Below are positions 27,819 through 36,879 of a DNA stretch of 64,000 nucleotides, in pieces. Location of the stretch: NCBI RefSeq assembly GCF_004342725.1, contig NZ_SMCP01000002.1:186001-250000 (forward strand). The letters are read 5' to 3'. Position numbers and translations under genes: made by a program. The DNA is from Testudinibacter aquarius. GTDB taxonomy: Bacteria; Pseudomonadota; Gammaproteobacteria; Enterobacterales; Pasteurellaceae. Position 1 is the first letter of the stretch; each line of letters opens with the position of its first letter. The notes under the pieces are model-generated. The model did no database searches and had not been told where the DNA came from. It saw nothing but the letters and a program-made list of their open reading frames with translations.

Positions 27819-28553
27819 TTCCACTTCAATTGCAACCACTTCGGCGCTGTTGTTTGCTACAAAACGGAAACGGACGTTGAATTGCCAGATGCTGATGCCG
27901 TAAATCCGCTCACTGTAGTTGCGATCGCCACTTTGTTGCTGATAAGCCGGGCGTGGATCTTGTTCAATCAGTTGGCGGATAAAACGTTGTAGGTTCGGGT
28001 AATCGTATTGTTGCTGTATAAACGCCTCCACATCGGGGGCAAACCGCACTTGGATCTCGCTGCTTGGTTTGGTTTGGGCAAAACCACTGACGGCATTCGG
28101 TTCGCTATCGGCGTAAGCAAGATAGGGCTTGATATCCAGAATCGGTGTGCCGTTGACTAAGTCGATGCTGCCGACCTGTAACCGCACTTTGCCCTGATCT
28201 ATTTGGATGGCGTCCAATCGCACTTTGGATAAGCCGATTGGATTCGGACGATGGGTGGCGCGCGAGGCGAACACACCAACCCGCCGATTGCCGCCTAGGC
28301 GTGGCGGGCGCACAGTAGGCTGCCATTTATCGGTAGCAATCCGGTCAAACTGAAAAATCAGCCACAAATGGCTGAACTGTTCTAAACCTCGCACCGTTTC
28401 GGGCTGATTATAGGGCGGTAACAGCTCGATGATACCACTACCGTCCAACACTAAATCCGGCTGACGTGGCACGGCAAACTTTTCGTTATACGGCGTACGT
28501 GCCACTGCCACCGGTTGCAGTTGTAATGCAGAAAATACCAAATCCGCAGCCAT
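27804..28553 (-). CDS. trmO: tRNA (N6-threonylcarbamoyladenosine37-N6)-methyltransferase TrmO
   Basis: 249 residues of the TsaA/YaeB family, with [14 protein letters not shown] near the N-terminus, [17 protein letters not shown] at about 93-109 and the [10 protein letters not shown] motif at about 139. TrmO N6-methylates t6A37 in tRNA-Thr to m6t6A and so improves decoding. Full length. Convergent with the methyltransferase gene. Confidence 0.95.
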   Translation of the reverse strand: MAADLVFSALQLQPVAVARTPYNEKFAVPRQPDLVLDGSGIIELLPPYNQPETVRGLEQFSHLWLIFQFDRIATDKWQPTVRPPRLGGNRRVGVFASRATHRPNPIGLSKVRLDAIQIDQGKVRLQVGSIDLVNGTPILDIKPYLAYADSEPNAVSGFAQTKPSSEIQVRFAPDVEAFIQQQYDYPNLQRFIRQLIEQDPRPAYQQQSGDRNYSERIYGISIWQFNVRFRFVANNSAEVVAIEVENRTF

Positions 28554-28696
28554 TCTGGATTTTTCCTCTTAAAAAAACATGAAAATACCCGTCCAAATCA
28601 AAACACGGGGGAAATTTTGGCATATAATACCACTCAAACGATTATAAATGGTGAAATTGAGTGTGGTGGATAACCGCACTTTTATTTTTTATTAGC

Positions 28697-28736
28697 GTCT
28701 ATAGCTCAAACTATAGACAAACATCAGCAGACCCTA
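28697..28736. repeat. 40-bp copy of the palindromic element's right arm at the menA start
   Basis: 36 of 40 bases match the right arm of the 163-bp element, ending in the terminus GACCCTA. The terminus stops 11 bases in front of the preferred menA ATG, so the element remnant forms the menA translation start region. Confidence 0.85.
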
Positions 28737-28747
28737 AAATGGTAACG

Positions 28748-29668
28748 ATGGACAAAACCTCTTTAAAAATGTGGCTGGAAACCGCCCGACCAAAAACCTT
28801 GCCACTGGCGTTGGCATCGATTGTCAGCGGCTCGGCGTTGGCAAAATGGAATGGTAGTTTCAGTTTGCCGATTCTGTTACTGTCGATTTTGACCGCACTT
28901 TTATTGCAGATCGTCTCCAATTTCGCCAATGATTACGGCGATCACCTCAAAGGCTCCGACACGGCCGAGCGCATCGGACCATTGCGCGGTATTCAACATG
29001 GGGTGATCAGCCCTAAGCAACTTAAAATCGGACTGATTTTAGTTATTCTAGCCACCTTATGTTGCGGTTCAGCGCTGATTCTGCTCGCCACCGAAAGTTG
29101 GCAGGATTTGATCGCCTTTGCAGTGTTGGGTGTGGTGGCGGTGCTGGCATCAATCACCTACACCATCGGGCGCAAACCCTATGGTTATTTAGGTCTGGGT
29201 GATATTTCGGTGTTAATCTTTTTTGGTTGGCTCGGTGTGGGCGGCAGTTATTATCTGCAAATTCACCGCCTCGACTTTCCGGTGTTGATGGTCGCCACCG
29301 CTTGTGGTTTGCTGGCGACCGCCGTGTTGAATATCAACAATCTGCGCGACATCGAACAGGATCGCAAAGTCGGCAAAAATACCCTTGCGGTGCGGCTGGG
29401 TGATAAGCCCGCTAAAATTTACCACTGCTGGCTGCTTGCCTGCGCCATGGGACTATATTTGGCGTTTGCTCTGCTCTATTTTCCGCACTGGTTCGGTGCG
29501 TTGCCAATCTTAACCTTTCCGCTGCTGATCAAACACGCTTGGACGGTATTTCATGCCGAGCAGCCGCAACAACTTCGTCCGATGTTAGCGCAAATGTCAC
29601 TGCTGGCGCTGTCGGTTAACCTGCTATTTAGCGCCGGATTACTGCTGTCAAGCGGGTTTAATTGGTAA
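28748..29668 (+). CDS. menA: 1,4-dihydroxy-2-naphthoate polyprenyltransferase
   Basis: 306 residues, an UbiA-family inner-membrane prenyltransferase with about eight to nine helices. The prenyl-diphosphate motifs are NFANDYGDHLKGSD (about residue 60) and NNLRDIEQDRKVGK (about 197). It makes demethylmenaquinone, the main quinone for anaerobic respiration in this family. The start used is MDKTSLKMW; another ATG lies three codons upstream and neither has a clear ribosome site. The open frame extends further left only through the mobile-element remnant. Confidence 0.93.
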   Translation: MDKTSLKMWLETARPKTLPLALASIVSGSALAKWNGSFSLPILLLSILTALLLQIVSNFANDYGDHLKGSDTAERIGPLRGIQHGVISPKQLKIGLILVILATLCCGSALILLATESWQDLIAFAVLGVVAVLASITYTIGRKPYGYLGLGDISVLIFFGWLGVGGSYYLQIHRLDFPVLMVATACGLLATAVLNINNLRDIEQDRKVGKNTLAVRLGDKPAKIYHCWLLACAMGLYLAFALLYFPHWFGALPILTFPLLIKHAWTVFHAEQPQQLRPMLAQMSLLALSVNLLFSAGLLLSSGFNW

Positions 29669-29736
29669 TTTTTATGTTTCCTGTTTATACTAGCGACTGA
29701 TGTGCTGATGATTTATTATCGATTAAGGATAGGGCT

Positions 29737-30252
29737 ATGCGTATTGACACCTCAGAATTATGTGACATTTATCAAGATCAAATTGACGTGGTAGAGCCGA
29801 TTTTTTCCAGCTTTGGTGGAAAAACCAGTTTCTGTGGCAAAGTCACCACCGTAAAATGCTTTGAAAGCAACGGGTTGATTGAAGAAGTCTTAGAAGAAGA
29901 TGGTCTGGGACGGGTGTTGTTGATTGATGGCGGTGGCTCGGTCCGTCGCGCCTTGATCGATGCAGACTTGGCGCAGCTGGCAGCGGACAACGATTGGGAA
30001 GGCATTATCGTTTATGGTGCGGTTCGTCAGCTGGATATTTTGGAAAATCTAGACCTTGGCATTCATGCCTTGGCACCGATTCCGGTGTCTGCCGATGATA
30101 AAACCCTAGGCGAAACCGATGTGCCGATCAATTTCGGTGGCGTCTCGTTCCTACCGGAAGATTATGTGTATGCCGACTTAACCGGTATTATCTTATCGCC
30201 GGAGCCGTTGGAACTCAATGTGGAAACCACAACCCCCGCTTTTGAAGACTAA
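29737..30252 (+). CDS. rraA: Regulator of RNase E activity RraA
   Basis: 171 residues (E. coli 161), with the RraA signature [40 protein letters not shown] and [10 protein letters not shown]. RraA trimers bind RNase E and lower mRNA decay. The extra acidic C-terminal tail (about 160-171) is common in this family. It lies 68 bases after menA, an order also found in enterobacteria. Confidence 0.96.
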   Translation: MRIDTSELCDIYQDQIDVVEPIFSSFGGKTSFCGKVTTVKCFESNGLIEEVLEEDGLGRVLLIDGGGSVRRALIDADLAQLAADNDWEGIIVYGAVRQLDILENLDLGIHALAPIPVSADDKTLGETDVPINFGGVSFLPEDYVYADLTGIILSPEPLELNVETTTPAFED

Positions 30253-30272
30253 TGAAGACTAACACGTTGATC

Positions 30273-30306
30273 AGCCTCTGATTACCACCGGTGACAGGGG
30301 CTTTTA
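30273..30306 (+). terminator. Intrinsic terminator of rraA
   Basis: AGCCTCTG pairs with CAGGGGCT (one G-T pair), followed by TTTTAT. Confidence 0.75.
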
Positions 30307-30367
30307 TCCCTCACACGATTCATCCTCTCAACCGCTAAGCACCACCTAACCAGTGTGTTAACCCTTT

Positions 30368-30389
30368 TCTTTGTGCCAGTTCACATTTC
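30368..30389 (+). promoter_or_regulatory. Candidate CRP site upstream of DASS transporter
   Basis: The core TGTGCCAGTTCACA is symmetric TGTG-N6-CACA. It is centred about 138 bases in front of the transporter ATG and past the rraA terminator. Confidence 0.65.
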
Positions 30390-30516
30390 TGGCAATTGCT
30401 TATTTCATATGGTTAATAAAATCGCCACATTCTGCTATATTCAAACCTGATAACCAATAAGACGATTAGGCCGCAGCCTGGAATTGTGCTGAGTATCTGC
30501 CGATAAGGAAAACATT

Positions 30517-31929
30517 ATGAGTGACATCAACAAACCCGAGCCATTGCAAAGCGAGATTGAAGAACATACCGTAAGACGTGCCAGCATCATATTTTTAGCT
30601 GATATTGTACTATTTTTTATCCTACTGAATGTGTTGCCGTTCGAACCGAATGCAAATAAAGGCTTAGCGCTATTGGTCTTTGTTGGGATTTTATGGCTGA
30701 CAGAAGCACTGCATGTGACCGTGACCGCACTTTTGGTACCGATTATGGCGATTGCTCTCGGATTGGTTTCCACCACTTCCGCTTTGGCTTCGTTTGCCAA
30801 TCCAACGATTTTCCTGTTCTTCGGCGGCTTTGCCTTGGCTACCGCATTACATATTCAAGGTTTAGATAAAATTATCGCCAATAAAATCATGAATCTAGCA
30901 AAAGGCAAACTATTTTTGGCCGTGATCTACCTGTTCACCACCACCGCATTTTTGTCGATGTGGATGAGCAACACCGCCACCGCTGCAATGATGCTGCCGT
31001 TAGCGATGGGAATTTTGAGCAAAATGGATAAAAACCGCGAACACAATACCTATGTTTTCGTGTTACTCGGCATCGCTTACAGCGCCAGTATCGGCGGCAT
31101 GGGTACTGTGGTCGGCAGTCCGCCAAACGCCATTGTGGCTTCACAGTTGAATATTACCTTTGGGCAATGGATGGCATACGGTTTCCCGACTATGCTGCTG
31201 CTGATGCCAATTATGATCGGCACACTCTACATTGTTTTTAAACCTAATTTAAACGCTGCCTTCGAAAAGAATTTTGAAGAAAACGCATTGAACAAAAAAC
31301 AGTACGTCACCTTGGGTATCTTTGTGGTGATTGCGCTGTGCTGGGTGTTCAGCGGACATCTGAATCCACTCCTCTCTGCCCTGTTTGGTCTAGAGAAAAA
31401 TATCGCCAGTTTCGACAGCGTGGTGGCTCTGGTTGCCGCCGTGGTGATCTGCGTCACCCGTGTCGCTGCTTGGGACGATATTCAGAAAAATACCGATTGG
31501 GGCGTATTAATGCTATTCGGCGGTGGTTTGACCCTAAGTGCGGTGCTGCGTGATTCCGGTGCCAGCAAAGTATTGGCAGATCAAGTCGTGAACATTATTG
31601 AAGGTGGGCATTTCTATATCATCGGCTTAGTGGTTGCCGCGTTTATCATCTTCTTGACCGAATTCACCTCAAACACTGCCAGTGCGGCATTATTGGTACC
31701 GATCTTTATTTCTATTGCCGAAGCTTTAGGCATGCCGCCACTGGGCTTATCGTTAATTATCGGTTTAGGGGCTTCTTGTGCCTTTATGCTACCGGTTGCC
31801 ACTCCGCCAAATGCGATTGTATTCGGTACCGGTGAGGTGAAACAGAGCGAAATGGTACGTGGCGGATTCTGGTTGAATATTCTTTCCACCTTTATCATCG
31901 CAACCATTGCCTATCTGTTCTGGTTCTAG
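30517..31929 (+). CDS. DASS/SLC13 family anion:sodium symporter
   Basis: 470 residues, about eleven membrane helices and two re-entrant hairpins of the VcINDY type. The paired carboxylate and sodium-binding SNT motifs are intact: MSNTATAAMMLP (about residue 148) and TSNTASAALLVP (about 388). Each is followed by a helix with SPPNAI or TPPNAIVFG. The family imports C4-dicarboxylates, citrate or sulfate with Na+; the exact substrate cannot be read from the sequence. A CRP-type site upstream fits carbon catabolite control. Confidence 0.88.
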   Translation: MSDINKPEPLQSEIEEHTVRRASIIFLADIVLFFILLNVLPFEPNANKGLALLVFVGILWLTEALHVTVTALLVPIMAIALGLVSTTSALASFANPTIFLFFGGFALATALHIQGLDKIIANKIMNLAKGKLFLAVIYLFTTTAFLSMWMSNTATAAMMLPLAMGILSKMDKNREHNTYVFVLLGIAYSASIGGMGTVVGSPPNAIVASQLNITFGQWMAYGFPTMLLLMPIMIGTLYIVFKPNLNAAFEKNFEENALNKKQYVTLGIFVVIALCWVFSGHLNPLLSALFGLEKNIASFDSVVALVAAVVICVTRVAAWDDIQKNTDWGVLMLFGGGLTLSAVLRDSGASKVLADQVVNIIEGGHFYIIGLVVAAFIIFLTEFTSNTASAALLVPIFISIAEALGMPPLGLSLIIGLGASCAFMLPVATPPNAIVFGTGEVKQSEMVRGGFWLNILSTFIIATIAYLFWF

Positions 31930-31975
31930 TTGCGATAAGCAACAAATCGACAAAGATATTCCATAAGTCAATGTA

Positions 31976-31994
31976 GGGCAGATTGCATCTGCCC
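31976..31994. repeat. Intergenic hairpin repeat, CAG-stem version
   Basis: GGGCAGAT and ATCTGCCC form an 8-bp stem with a 3-base loop, preceded by GTA. Member of the seven-copy hairpin family in this window. Confidence 0.75.
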
Positions 31995-32039
31995 ATTTAA
32001 AAATGAATACAAGACCGAGACAATCTGCTCGGACTGTTA

Positions 32040-32058
32040 TAGGGGCTGCTGATCTTTG
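32040..32058. repeat. 19-bp fragment of the palindromic element
   Basis: 17 of 19 bases match the left terminus of the 163-bp element. It lies 31 bases past the pabC stop. Confidence 0.6.
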
Positions 32059-32088
32059 CCGGCAACAATTTCTGTATGCAATCACAAA

Positions 32089-32655
32089 TTAAACCAATGG
32101 ATTCAGGGCGTTAATCACCCGCACTTCGTCATAATCCGCTAGCGTGTCGATGGTAATCGAGCGCAATTGAATTTTATTTTCTGCCAACAGTTTCGCCCGT
32201 TGGGTTCCTGCCAACAGTGGCGTATCCGGGGTGTACCACACGCCGTTTTGTAATAACACCAAATTGCCGATCGAACAATCCGTCAGTTTGCCGTGTTTGA
32301 TAATCAAAATTTCATCGCAATTGCCGCGCTGAGCATAAAGTTGATCCAGTAAAGTGCGGTCACTGTATTTCAGGTGGTAGTCGATCGTATCGCAAATCAC
32401 CGGCTGAAAACGGCGAATCGTGCGGCGTTGATAAGGGAAAAACCGCACTTGCTGCTGCATGGCGTTATAATCCACCCGACAACGCACCACCCCGTGCTGA
32501 AATTCCGGTGGCACAATGATTGCGGATAAATCACATGCTTGTACATCCGTATCGGCATAATATTCATGCAATGCCTGTTGGTAGCGCTGCTGGTGATACG
32601 CCACATTCTGCAACTGACCGTTTTCGACGGCAATGGTTTCCATTAGCGGCAACAT
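32089..32655 (-). CDS. Aminodeoxychorismate lyase-like class IV aminotransferase fold protein
   Basis: 188 residues, short for PabC (E. coli 269) because the N-terminal strand region is missing. The PLP lysine is probably in YHLKYSDR (about residue 95), and DEILIIKHGKLTDCSIGNL matches the class IV signature. It should release 4-aminobenzoate from aminodeoxychorismate for folate synthesis. Its start overlaps the pabB stop by one base, supporting the role. The short form seems normal in Haemophilus relatives rather than a truncation. Confidence 0.82.
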   Translation of the reverse strand: MLPLMETIAVENGQLQNVAYHQQRYQQALHEYYADTDVQACDLSAIIVPPEFQHGVVRCRVDYNAMQQQVRFFPYQRRTIRRFQPVICDTIDYHLKYSDRTLLDQLYAQRGNCDEILIIKHGKLTDCSIGNLVLLQNGVWYTPDTPLLAGTQRAKLLAENKIQLRSITIDTLADYDEVRVINALNPLV

Positions 32656-33659
32656 TAATCTACCTTATCCCAGACGATTGGAATATACACTTTTTGCAGC
32701 ATCTCCTGATATTCGTCTTGCAAACCGCTTTGTGCAGTGATGCCGCCGCCGCTACGAAACAGCAGCTGCTCACCTTGTTTCTGCAAATAGCGGATCAAGA
32801 CCGCACTTTGCAGATTTTCGCCATCAAAAATGCCGAAAATGCCGCTGTAGTAACCACGTTGGTCCAATTCGGCTTGGCGGATAATGTCGAGCGTTTTCTC
32901 TTTCGGTGCACCGCTGATCGAACCAGCCGGCAGCAACTTAAACAACAGATCGCCAATCTGATGTTGCCAATCCGCTGCCAGCTGTCCACAAATTTCCGAG
33001 CTGGTTTGTAAAATGGTACCACGTTCGGTTTGCAGCCGCTCAACATAACGAAATCGGCTGACTTCAATTTGCGTTGCTACCATCGACAGATCATTACGAA
33101 TCAAATCGACGATCGTATTGTGCTCCCACTGCTCTTTTTCCGAGGCCAGTAAACGCTGTTCGGCATTGTCCAGCGCCGCATCAATCGTGCCTTTCATCGG
33201 ATATGAATAGATTTTATTTTCGGCAGTGGTGACAAAAGATTCCGGCGAAAAACAGACAAACTGATCGTCCCACAGCACTTTAAATGGCGCTTGGCTAAAC
33301 TGAAAAATTTGTCGCAGACTATAATTGCAATCAAGTGTGGTCGGATAGGTTAAATTCAGCAGATAAGTATTGCCTGCCTGTAGTTCCTGCTGCACGAGCT
33401 CAAATCCTTGTCGATAGCGCTCGAAAGAGATTGGGTGGCGGGTCATCTGCAACGGCTCGTTCGGCTTGCCCAACTGCCAATCACGATTGGTTGCGCCTTT
33501 AATGTCATAATAAATGCCCTGCGCTGCCGCTTCACGCAACGGCAATACCAACGGATTGCGCTGCTCAAAATCGATCAAAAACAGAAACGGCTGCCGAGTT
33601 TGTCCAAAATGGTTGGCTTGCGCAATAGCGGTCTGAGTAGCGTGTTGTCTTGGCATCAT
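32655..33659 (-). CDS. pabB: Aminodeoxychorismate synthase component I
   Basis: 334 residues, the compact PabB form. The chorismate-binding half is intact: PMKGTID near residue 155, IVDLIRNDLS near 185, LLPAGSISGAPKEKT near 245, and GYYSGIFGIF near 270. It aminates chorismate to aminodeoxychorismate. The ATG chosen overlaps the maf stop as ATGATG; the longer in-frame start lies inside maf and is not needed. No pabA glutaminase gene is in the window. Confidence 0.93.
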   Translation of the reverse strand: MMPRQHATQTAIAQANHFGQTRQPFLFLIDFEQRNPLVLPLREAAAQGIYYDIKGATNRDWQLGKPNEPLQMTRHPISFERYRQGFELVQQELQAGNTYLLNLTYPTTLDCNYSLRQIFQFSQAPFKVLWDDQFVCFSPESFVTTAENKIYSYPMKGTIDAALDNAEQRLLASEKEQWEHNTIVDLIRNDLSMVATQIEVSRFRYVERLQTERGTILQTSSEICGQLAADWQHQIGDLLFKLLPAGSISGAPKEKTLDIIRQAELDQRGYYSGIFGIFDGENLQSAVLIRYLQKQGEQLLFRSGGGITAQSGLQDEYQEMLQKVYIPIVWDKVD

Positions 33660-34264
33660 CGGGCGTGTTGCGCAGCGAGCAGTGGGTTTGTCAAACCGCA
33701 CTTATTGATCAACAACTCGCCAGTTTCATAAATCGGCAAACCCATTATTCCGCTGAAACTGCCGCTGATATGGCGTACAAACAGACTGCCGAAACCCTGA
33801 ATCGCAAACGCACCGGCTTTGTCCATCGGCTCACCGGTTGCGATATACGCCCAAATTTGCTCGTCAGTTAATTGGGAAAAGGTCACCTCACTGGTTTGCA
33901 GCACGCTGTGAGTTTGCCCCTGCCAGTGCACACAAACCGCCGTTAACACTTGGTGAGTGCTGCCGGAAAGCCGTTTTAAAATCGCGGCGGCATCTTGCTC
34001 TGATTCGGGCTTGCCGATAATCTGCTGCTGCAATGCCACGGTGGTATCTGCGGTCAACAGTGGAAATTCCGGCGTTTTGCCCAACACTTGCAACGCCCGC
34101 TGATTTTTCTGCTGCGCCATGCGCAACACATAACATTGCGCTGGTTCATCCGCGAACGGCGTTTCATCAATTTCAGCACTGACTTTGATTAAATTCAGCC
34201 CCAATTCTTGCAGCAATTGCCAACGGCGCGGACTGCCCGACGCTAAATAAAGGGTGTTTTGCAT
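33656..34264 (-). CDS. maf: Maf-family nucleoside triphosphate pyrophosphatase (YhdE type)
   Basis: 202 residues, beginning with the Maf signature LYLASGSPRRWQLLQELG; PLLTADTTV and the C-terminal IQGFGSLFV are also typical. YhdE-type Maf proteins hydrolyse dTTP and UTP and modified pyrimidine nucleotides, cleaning the nucleotide pool. It overlaps pabB by four bases, so maf-pabB-pabC is one operon. Confidence 0.95.
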   Translation of the reverse strand: MQNTLYLASGSPRRWQLLQELGLNLIKVSAEIDETPFADEPAQCYVLRMAQQKNQRALQVLGKTPEFPLLTADTTVALQQQIIGKPESEQDAAAILKRLSGSTHQVLTAVCVHWQGQTHSVLQTSEVTFSQLTDEQIWAYIATGEPMDKAGAFAIQGFGSLFVRHISGSFSGIMGLPIYETGELLINKCGLTNPLLAAQHAR

Positions 34265-34355
34265 AATATAATAGCCGTTTAAGGTAGAGGTACAATTTCG
34301 CTAAGTCTGATATTTTGCTTTATAATCGCTGCAAAGAAAAGAGGGAACTGACCAG

Positions 34356-35969
34356 ATGACAGAATTAAACCAAAACCAATGGTTATTGATCTGTGCGGTG
34401 CTGACCGCACTTTGCCTACTGCTGTTTTTTATCGCCGTACGGTACAAACGTGACAGCCAAGAGCTGCAACAGGATCTGAATAAAAATATTGATGATTTCA
34501 ATCAATTGTTGGAAAAATATGACAGCGTGCAACAGTTGCGTGAAACCCTGCAACAGCGCATGATTCAAGCGCAAACCCGCAGCGAAGGGTTGCAACAACG
34601 CTTGGAGGAACGCGACGAAAAAATCAGTTATTTGCAACAAGAGTTTGATCAATTACAACAACGCAACGAGAGTATTAACCGCAATATCACCGAACTGAAA
34701 GAGCGCTACGGCAGTGCTTCGGCACAAGCACAGAGCCTGCAACAGCAGCTGCTGCACAGCCAAAGTGCGGTCGAACAAAAAGAACAGAGTTTACAACAAC
34801 AACGCCAACAATTAAGTGAATTGGCACAACAGTTGACCGAGCTGAAAACCACGCTATCAGAAAAAGAGAAAAATTTTGCCGAGCAACAGCATAATTTTGA
34901 GCAGAGCAAACAACAACTCTCGGTTGAGTTTCAAAACCTAGCAAACCGAATTCTAGAAGAGAAAAGCCAAGCGTTTCGCCAAAGCAACCAACATTCGATC
35001 GACAGCCTGTTGAAGCCGTTCCGCGAGCAGATTGAAAGTTTTCAAAAACGGGTTAATGAGGTGCATTCTGAAGCAATCAAAGGCAATACCGCACTTGAGG
35101 GGGAGATCAAAAAAGTGCTGGAGATTGGTCTGTCGATGTCGCAAGAGGCAAATAACCTGACTTCGGCGTTGAAAGGCAGCAAAAAAACCGCCGGTAATTG
35201 GGGCGAAATGCAACTGGAACGCAGCCTGCAACTGGCCGGTTTGGTTGCAGGTGATCACTACGCTACCCAAGCCTCATTTCAAGACAGTGACGGCAAGCGC
35301 AAACAACCGGATTTTATCGTCAAACTGCCTGACGACAAACATCTGATTATTGATAGCAAAGTCTCGTTGGTGGACTATGAAAGAGCGGTCGGCAGCGAAG
35401 AAGAGGAGCAGCAACAGCATTACCTGAGTGAGCATGTTAAAGCGATCCGCAATCACATCAATGAGTTGTCTAACAAAGATTACAGCAACCTGATCGGCAT
35501 GCGCAGCCCCAATTTTGTGTTGATGTTTATCCCGATTGAGCCGGCGTATATCGAGGCAATGAAACTCGACCGCACGTTGTTTAACGATGCCTATAATAAA
35601 AACGTGATTTTAGTGTCGCACACCACCTTAATGCCGATTTTGCGCACGGTGGCGAATTTATGGCGGATTGAACGTGGCAACAGTGAAGCGCGTGAAATCA
35701 GCGAACGCGCCGGCGAGCTGTATAACCAAGTCAGTCTGCTGGCAGAACGGCTGCAAAAACTGGGCGGCTCGCTCACTGCCGCCAATAACCACTACAATAA
35801 TACCGTTACCGCACTGGTCGGCAATCAGGGCTTATACGGCAAAGTGGAACGGTTCAAAACCCTGTCGGCAAAAGTGACCAAAACCTTGCCGGAAGTGGAA
35901 ACGCTGCAAAGCAATATTGAAACCGACCGCTTAGTTATTTTGCTTGATGAGCAAATAACCGGCGAGTAA
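34356..35969 (+). CDS. rmuC: DNA recombination protein RmuC
   Basis: 537 residues: an N-terminal membrane helix (about 9-26), a very long glutamine-rich coiled coil (about 35-200), then the RmuC nuclease-like domain (about 270-470) with KKTAGNWGEMQLER, HLIIDSKVSLVDYERA and NFVLMFIPIEPAY. RmuC limits recombination at inverted repeats in E. coli; the biochemical activity is not proven. It ends before a facing uptake-motif terminator shared with convergent miaE. Confidence 0.94.
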   Translation: MTELNQNQWLLICAVLTALCLLLFFIAVRYKRDSQELQQDLNKNIDDFNQLLEKYDSVQQLRETLQQRMIQAQTRSEGLQQRLEERDEKISYLQQEFDQLQQRNESINRNITELKERYGSASAQAQSLQQQLLHSQSAVEQKEQSLQQQRQQLSELAQQLTELKTTLSEKEKNFAEQQHNFEQSKQQLSVEFQNLANRILEEKSQAFRQSNQHSIDSLLKPFREQIESFQKRVNEVHSEAIKGNTALEGEIKKVLEIGLSMSQEANNLTSALKGSKKTAGNWGEMQLERSLQLAGLVAGDHYATQASFQDSDGKRKQPDFIVKLPDDKHLIIDSKVSLVDYERAVGSEEEEQQQHYLSEHVKAIRNHINELSNKDYSNLIGMRSPNFVLMFIPIEPAYIEAMKLDRTLFNDAYNKNVILVSHTTLMPILRTVANLWRIERGNSEAREISERAGELYNQVSLLAERLQKLGGSLTAANNHYNNTVTALVGNQGLYGKVERFKTLSAKVTKTLPEVETLQSNIETDRLVILLDEQITGE

Positions 35970-35979
35970 GGCGATGACA

Positions 35980-36004
35980 GCAAGTGCGGTCAAACCGCAC
36001 TTGC
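35980..36004. terminator. Facing uptake-motif hairpin, rmuC / miaE
   Basis: GCAAGTGCGGT and ACCGCACTTGC form a perfect 11-bp stem with loop CAA between convergent genes. There is no T run, so it may be a weak terminator or only paired uptake sites. Confidence 0.65.
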
Positions 36005-36011
36005 GTGGTTG

Positions 36012-36770
36012 TTATGCGCTTGGTACGCCCGAGTGAAACTTAAATTCATCGTCAGGCGTGCTAATCAGTTCCGCTTCCACCCGGGCAAAATGTGCCACCC
36101 GTGCGCTAATGTCTTGTGCGGCGATCTGCTGGGCGAGGGTCAGGTAATCTTCGTAATGGCGTGCTTCCGAACGCAACAGAGAAACATAAAATTTCTCTAA
36201 TTGCGCATCTAAATAGGGCGCAAGTTTGGCGAAGCGTTCGCAAGAGCGGGCCTCAATAAATGCGCCGATAATCAGTTTGTCCACCAGCGTATGCGGTTCG
36301 TGATTAATCACCTCACGCATCAAACCTTTGGCATAACGCCCGGCGCTGATGTTTTCCAGCTCAATACCACGTTGTTCGATAATTTCCAACACCTGATAAA
36401 AATGGTGCAACTCTTCTTTGATCAACAGCACCATTTTATCAATGATCTCTGCCGCATACGGCTGATCGCTGCGTGGTTCGATTTTCTTGGTGATCTGACT
36501 TTTGCCTTTTAAACTGTTGAGATCGCCGATTTTACGGTAAGCAAAGTCTTCGTAAGGCTTCATCCATAGCAATAGATTTTGATTGCTTTCGCTGTCAGCA
36601 GCATATTTGCGTAATAAAAACATCGCCGATTGTGCGGCTTTCAGCTCGCATAGCATGTGATCTTGCAGAATTATGCTGAGATTTTTCGGCTTTTTGGCTT
36701 CCTCAATCCATGCGTCGGGGGTTTCACATTGCAGAAATTGCTGAATCGGGGCTAATAGGTGTTGGTACAT
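36012..36770 (-). CDS. miaE: tRNA 2-methylthio-N6-isopentenyl adenosine(37) hydroxylase MiaE
   Basis: 252 residues of the ferritin-like di-iron MiaE family. The two carboxylate/His sets are visible in DHMLCELKAAQSAM (about 37-50), KEELHHFYQVLE (about 118), FIEARSCERF (about 170) and LRSEARHYEDY (about 199). With O2 it hydroxylates ms2i6A37 to ms2io6A37 in tRNAs reading UNN codons. Full length, apparently monocistronic. Confidence 0.95.
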   Translation of the reverse strand: MYQHLLAPIQQFLQCETPDAWIEEAKKPKNLSIILQDHMLCELKAAQSAMFLLRKYAADSESNQNLLLWMKPYEDFAYRKIGDLNSLKGKSQITKKIEPRSDQPYAAEIIDKMVLLIKEELHHFYQVLEIIEQRGIELENISAGRYAKGLMREVINHEPHTLVDKLIIGAFIEARSCERFAKLAPYLDAQLEKFYVSLLRSEARHYEDYLTLAQQIAAQDISARVAHFARVEAELISTPDDEFKFHSGVPSA

Positions 36771-36850
36771 AATCAGTTCACTTTTTATTCTGTCTTTTTC
36801 GGCTGTATTTCAGCAGTAAGGGCGATTTACAGCCGCTCTTGCGTTGATTA

Positions 36851-36869
36851 GGGCAGAGACAATCTGCCC
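36851..36869. repeat. Intergenic hairpin repeat, CAG-stem version
   Basis: GGGCAGA and TCTGCCC form a 7-bp stem with a 5-base loop, just past the potD stop. Member of the hairpin family. Confidence 0.72.
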
Positions 36870-36879
36870 CTATATTACA

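Noticed and set aside
28661-28747. Extended MenA N-terminus starting at 28661
   Set aside because: The extra residues are encoded by the mobile-element remnant and an uptake-motif region and are not part of the family N-terminus.
32013-32031. CCGAG/CTCGG hairpin next to the 31976 repeat
   Set aside because: Short stem with no copies elsewhere in the window; not clearly a family member or terminator.
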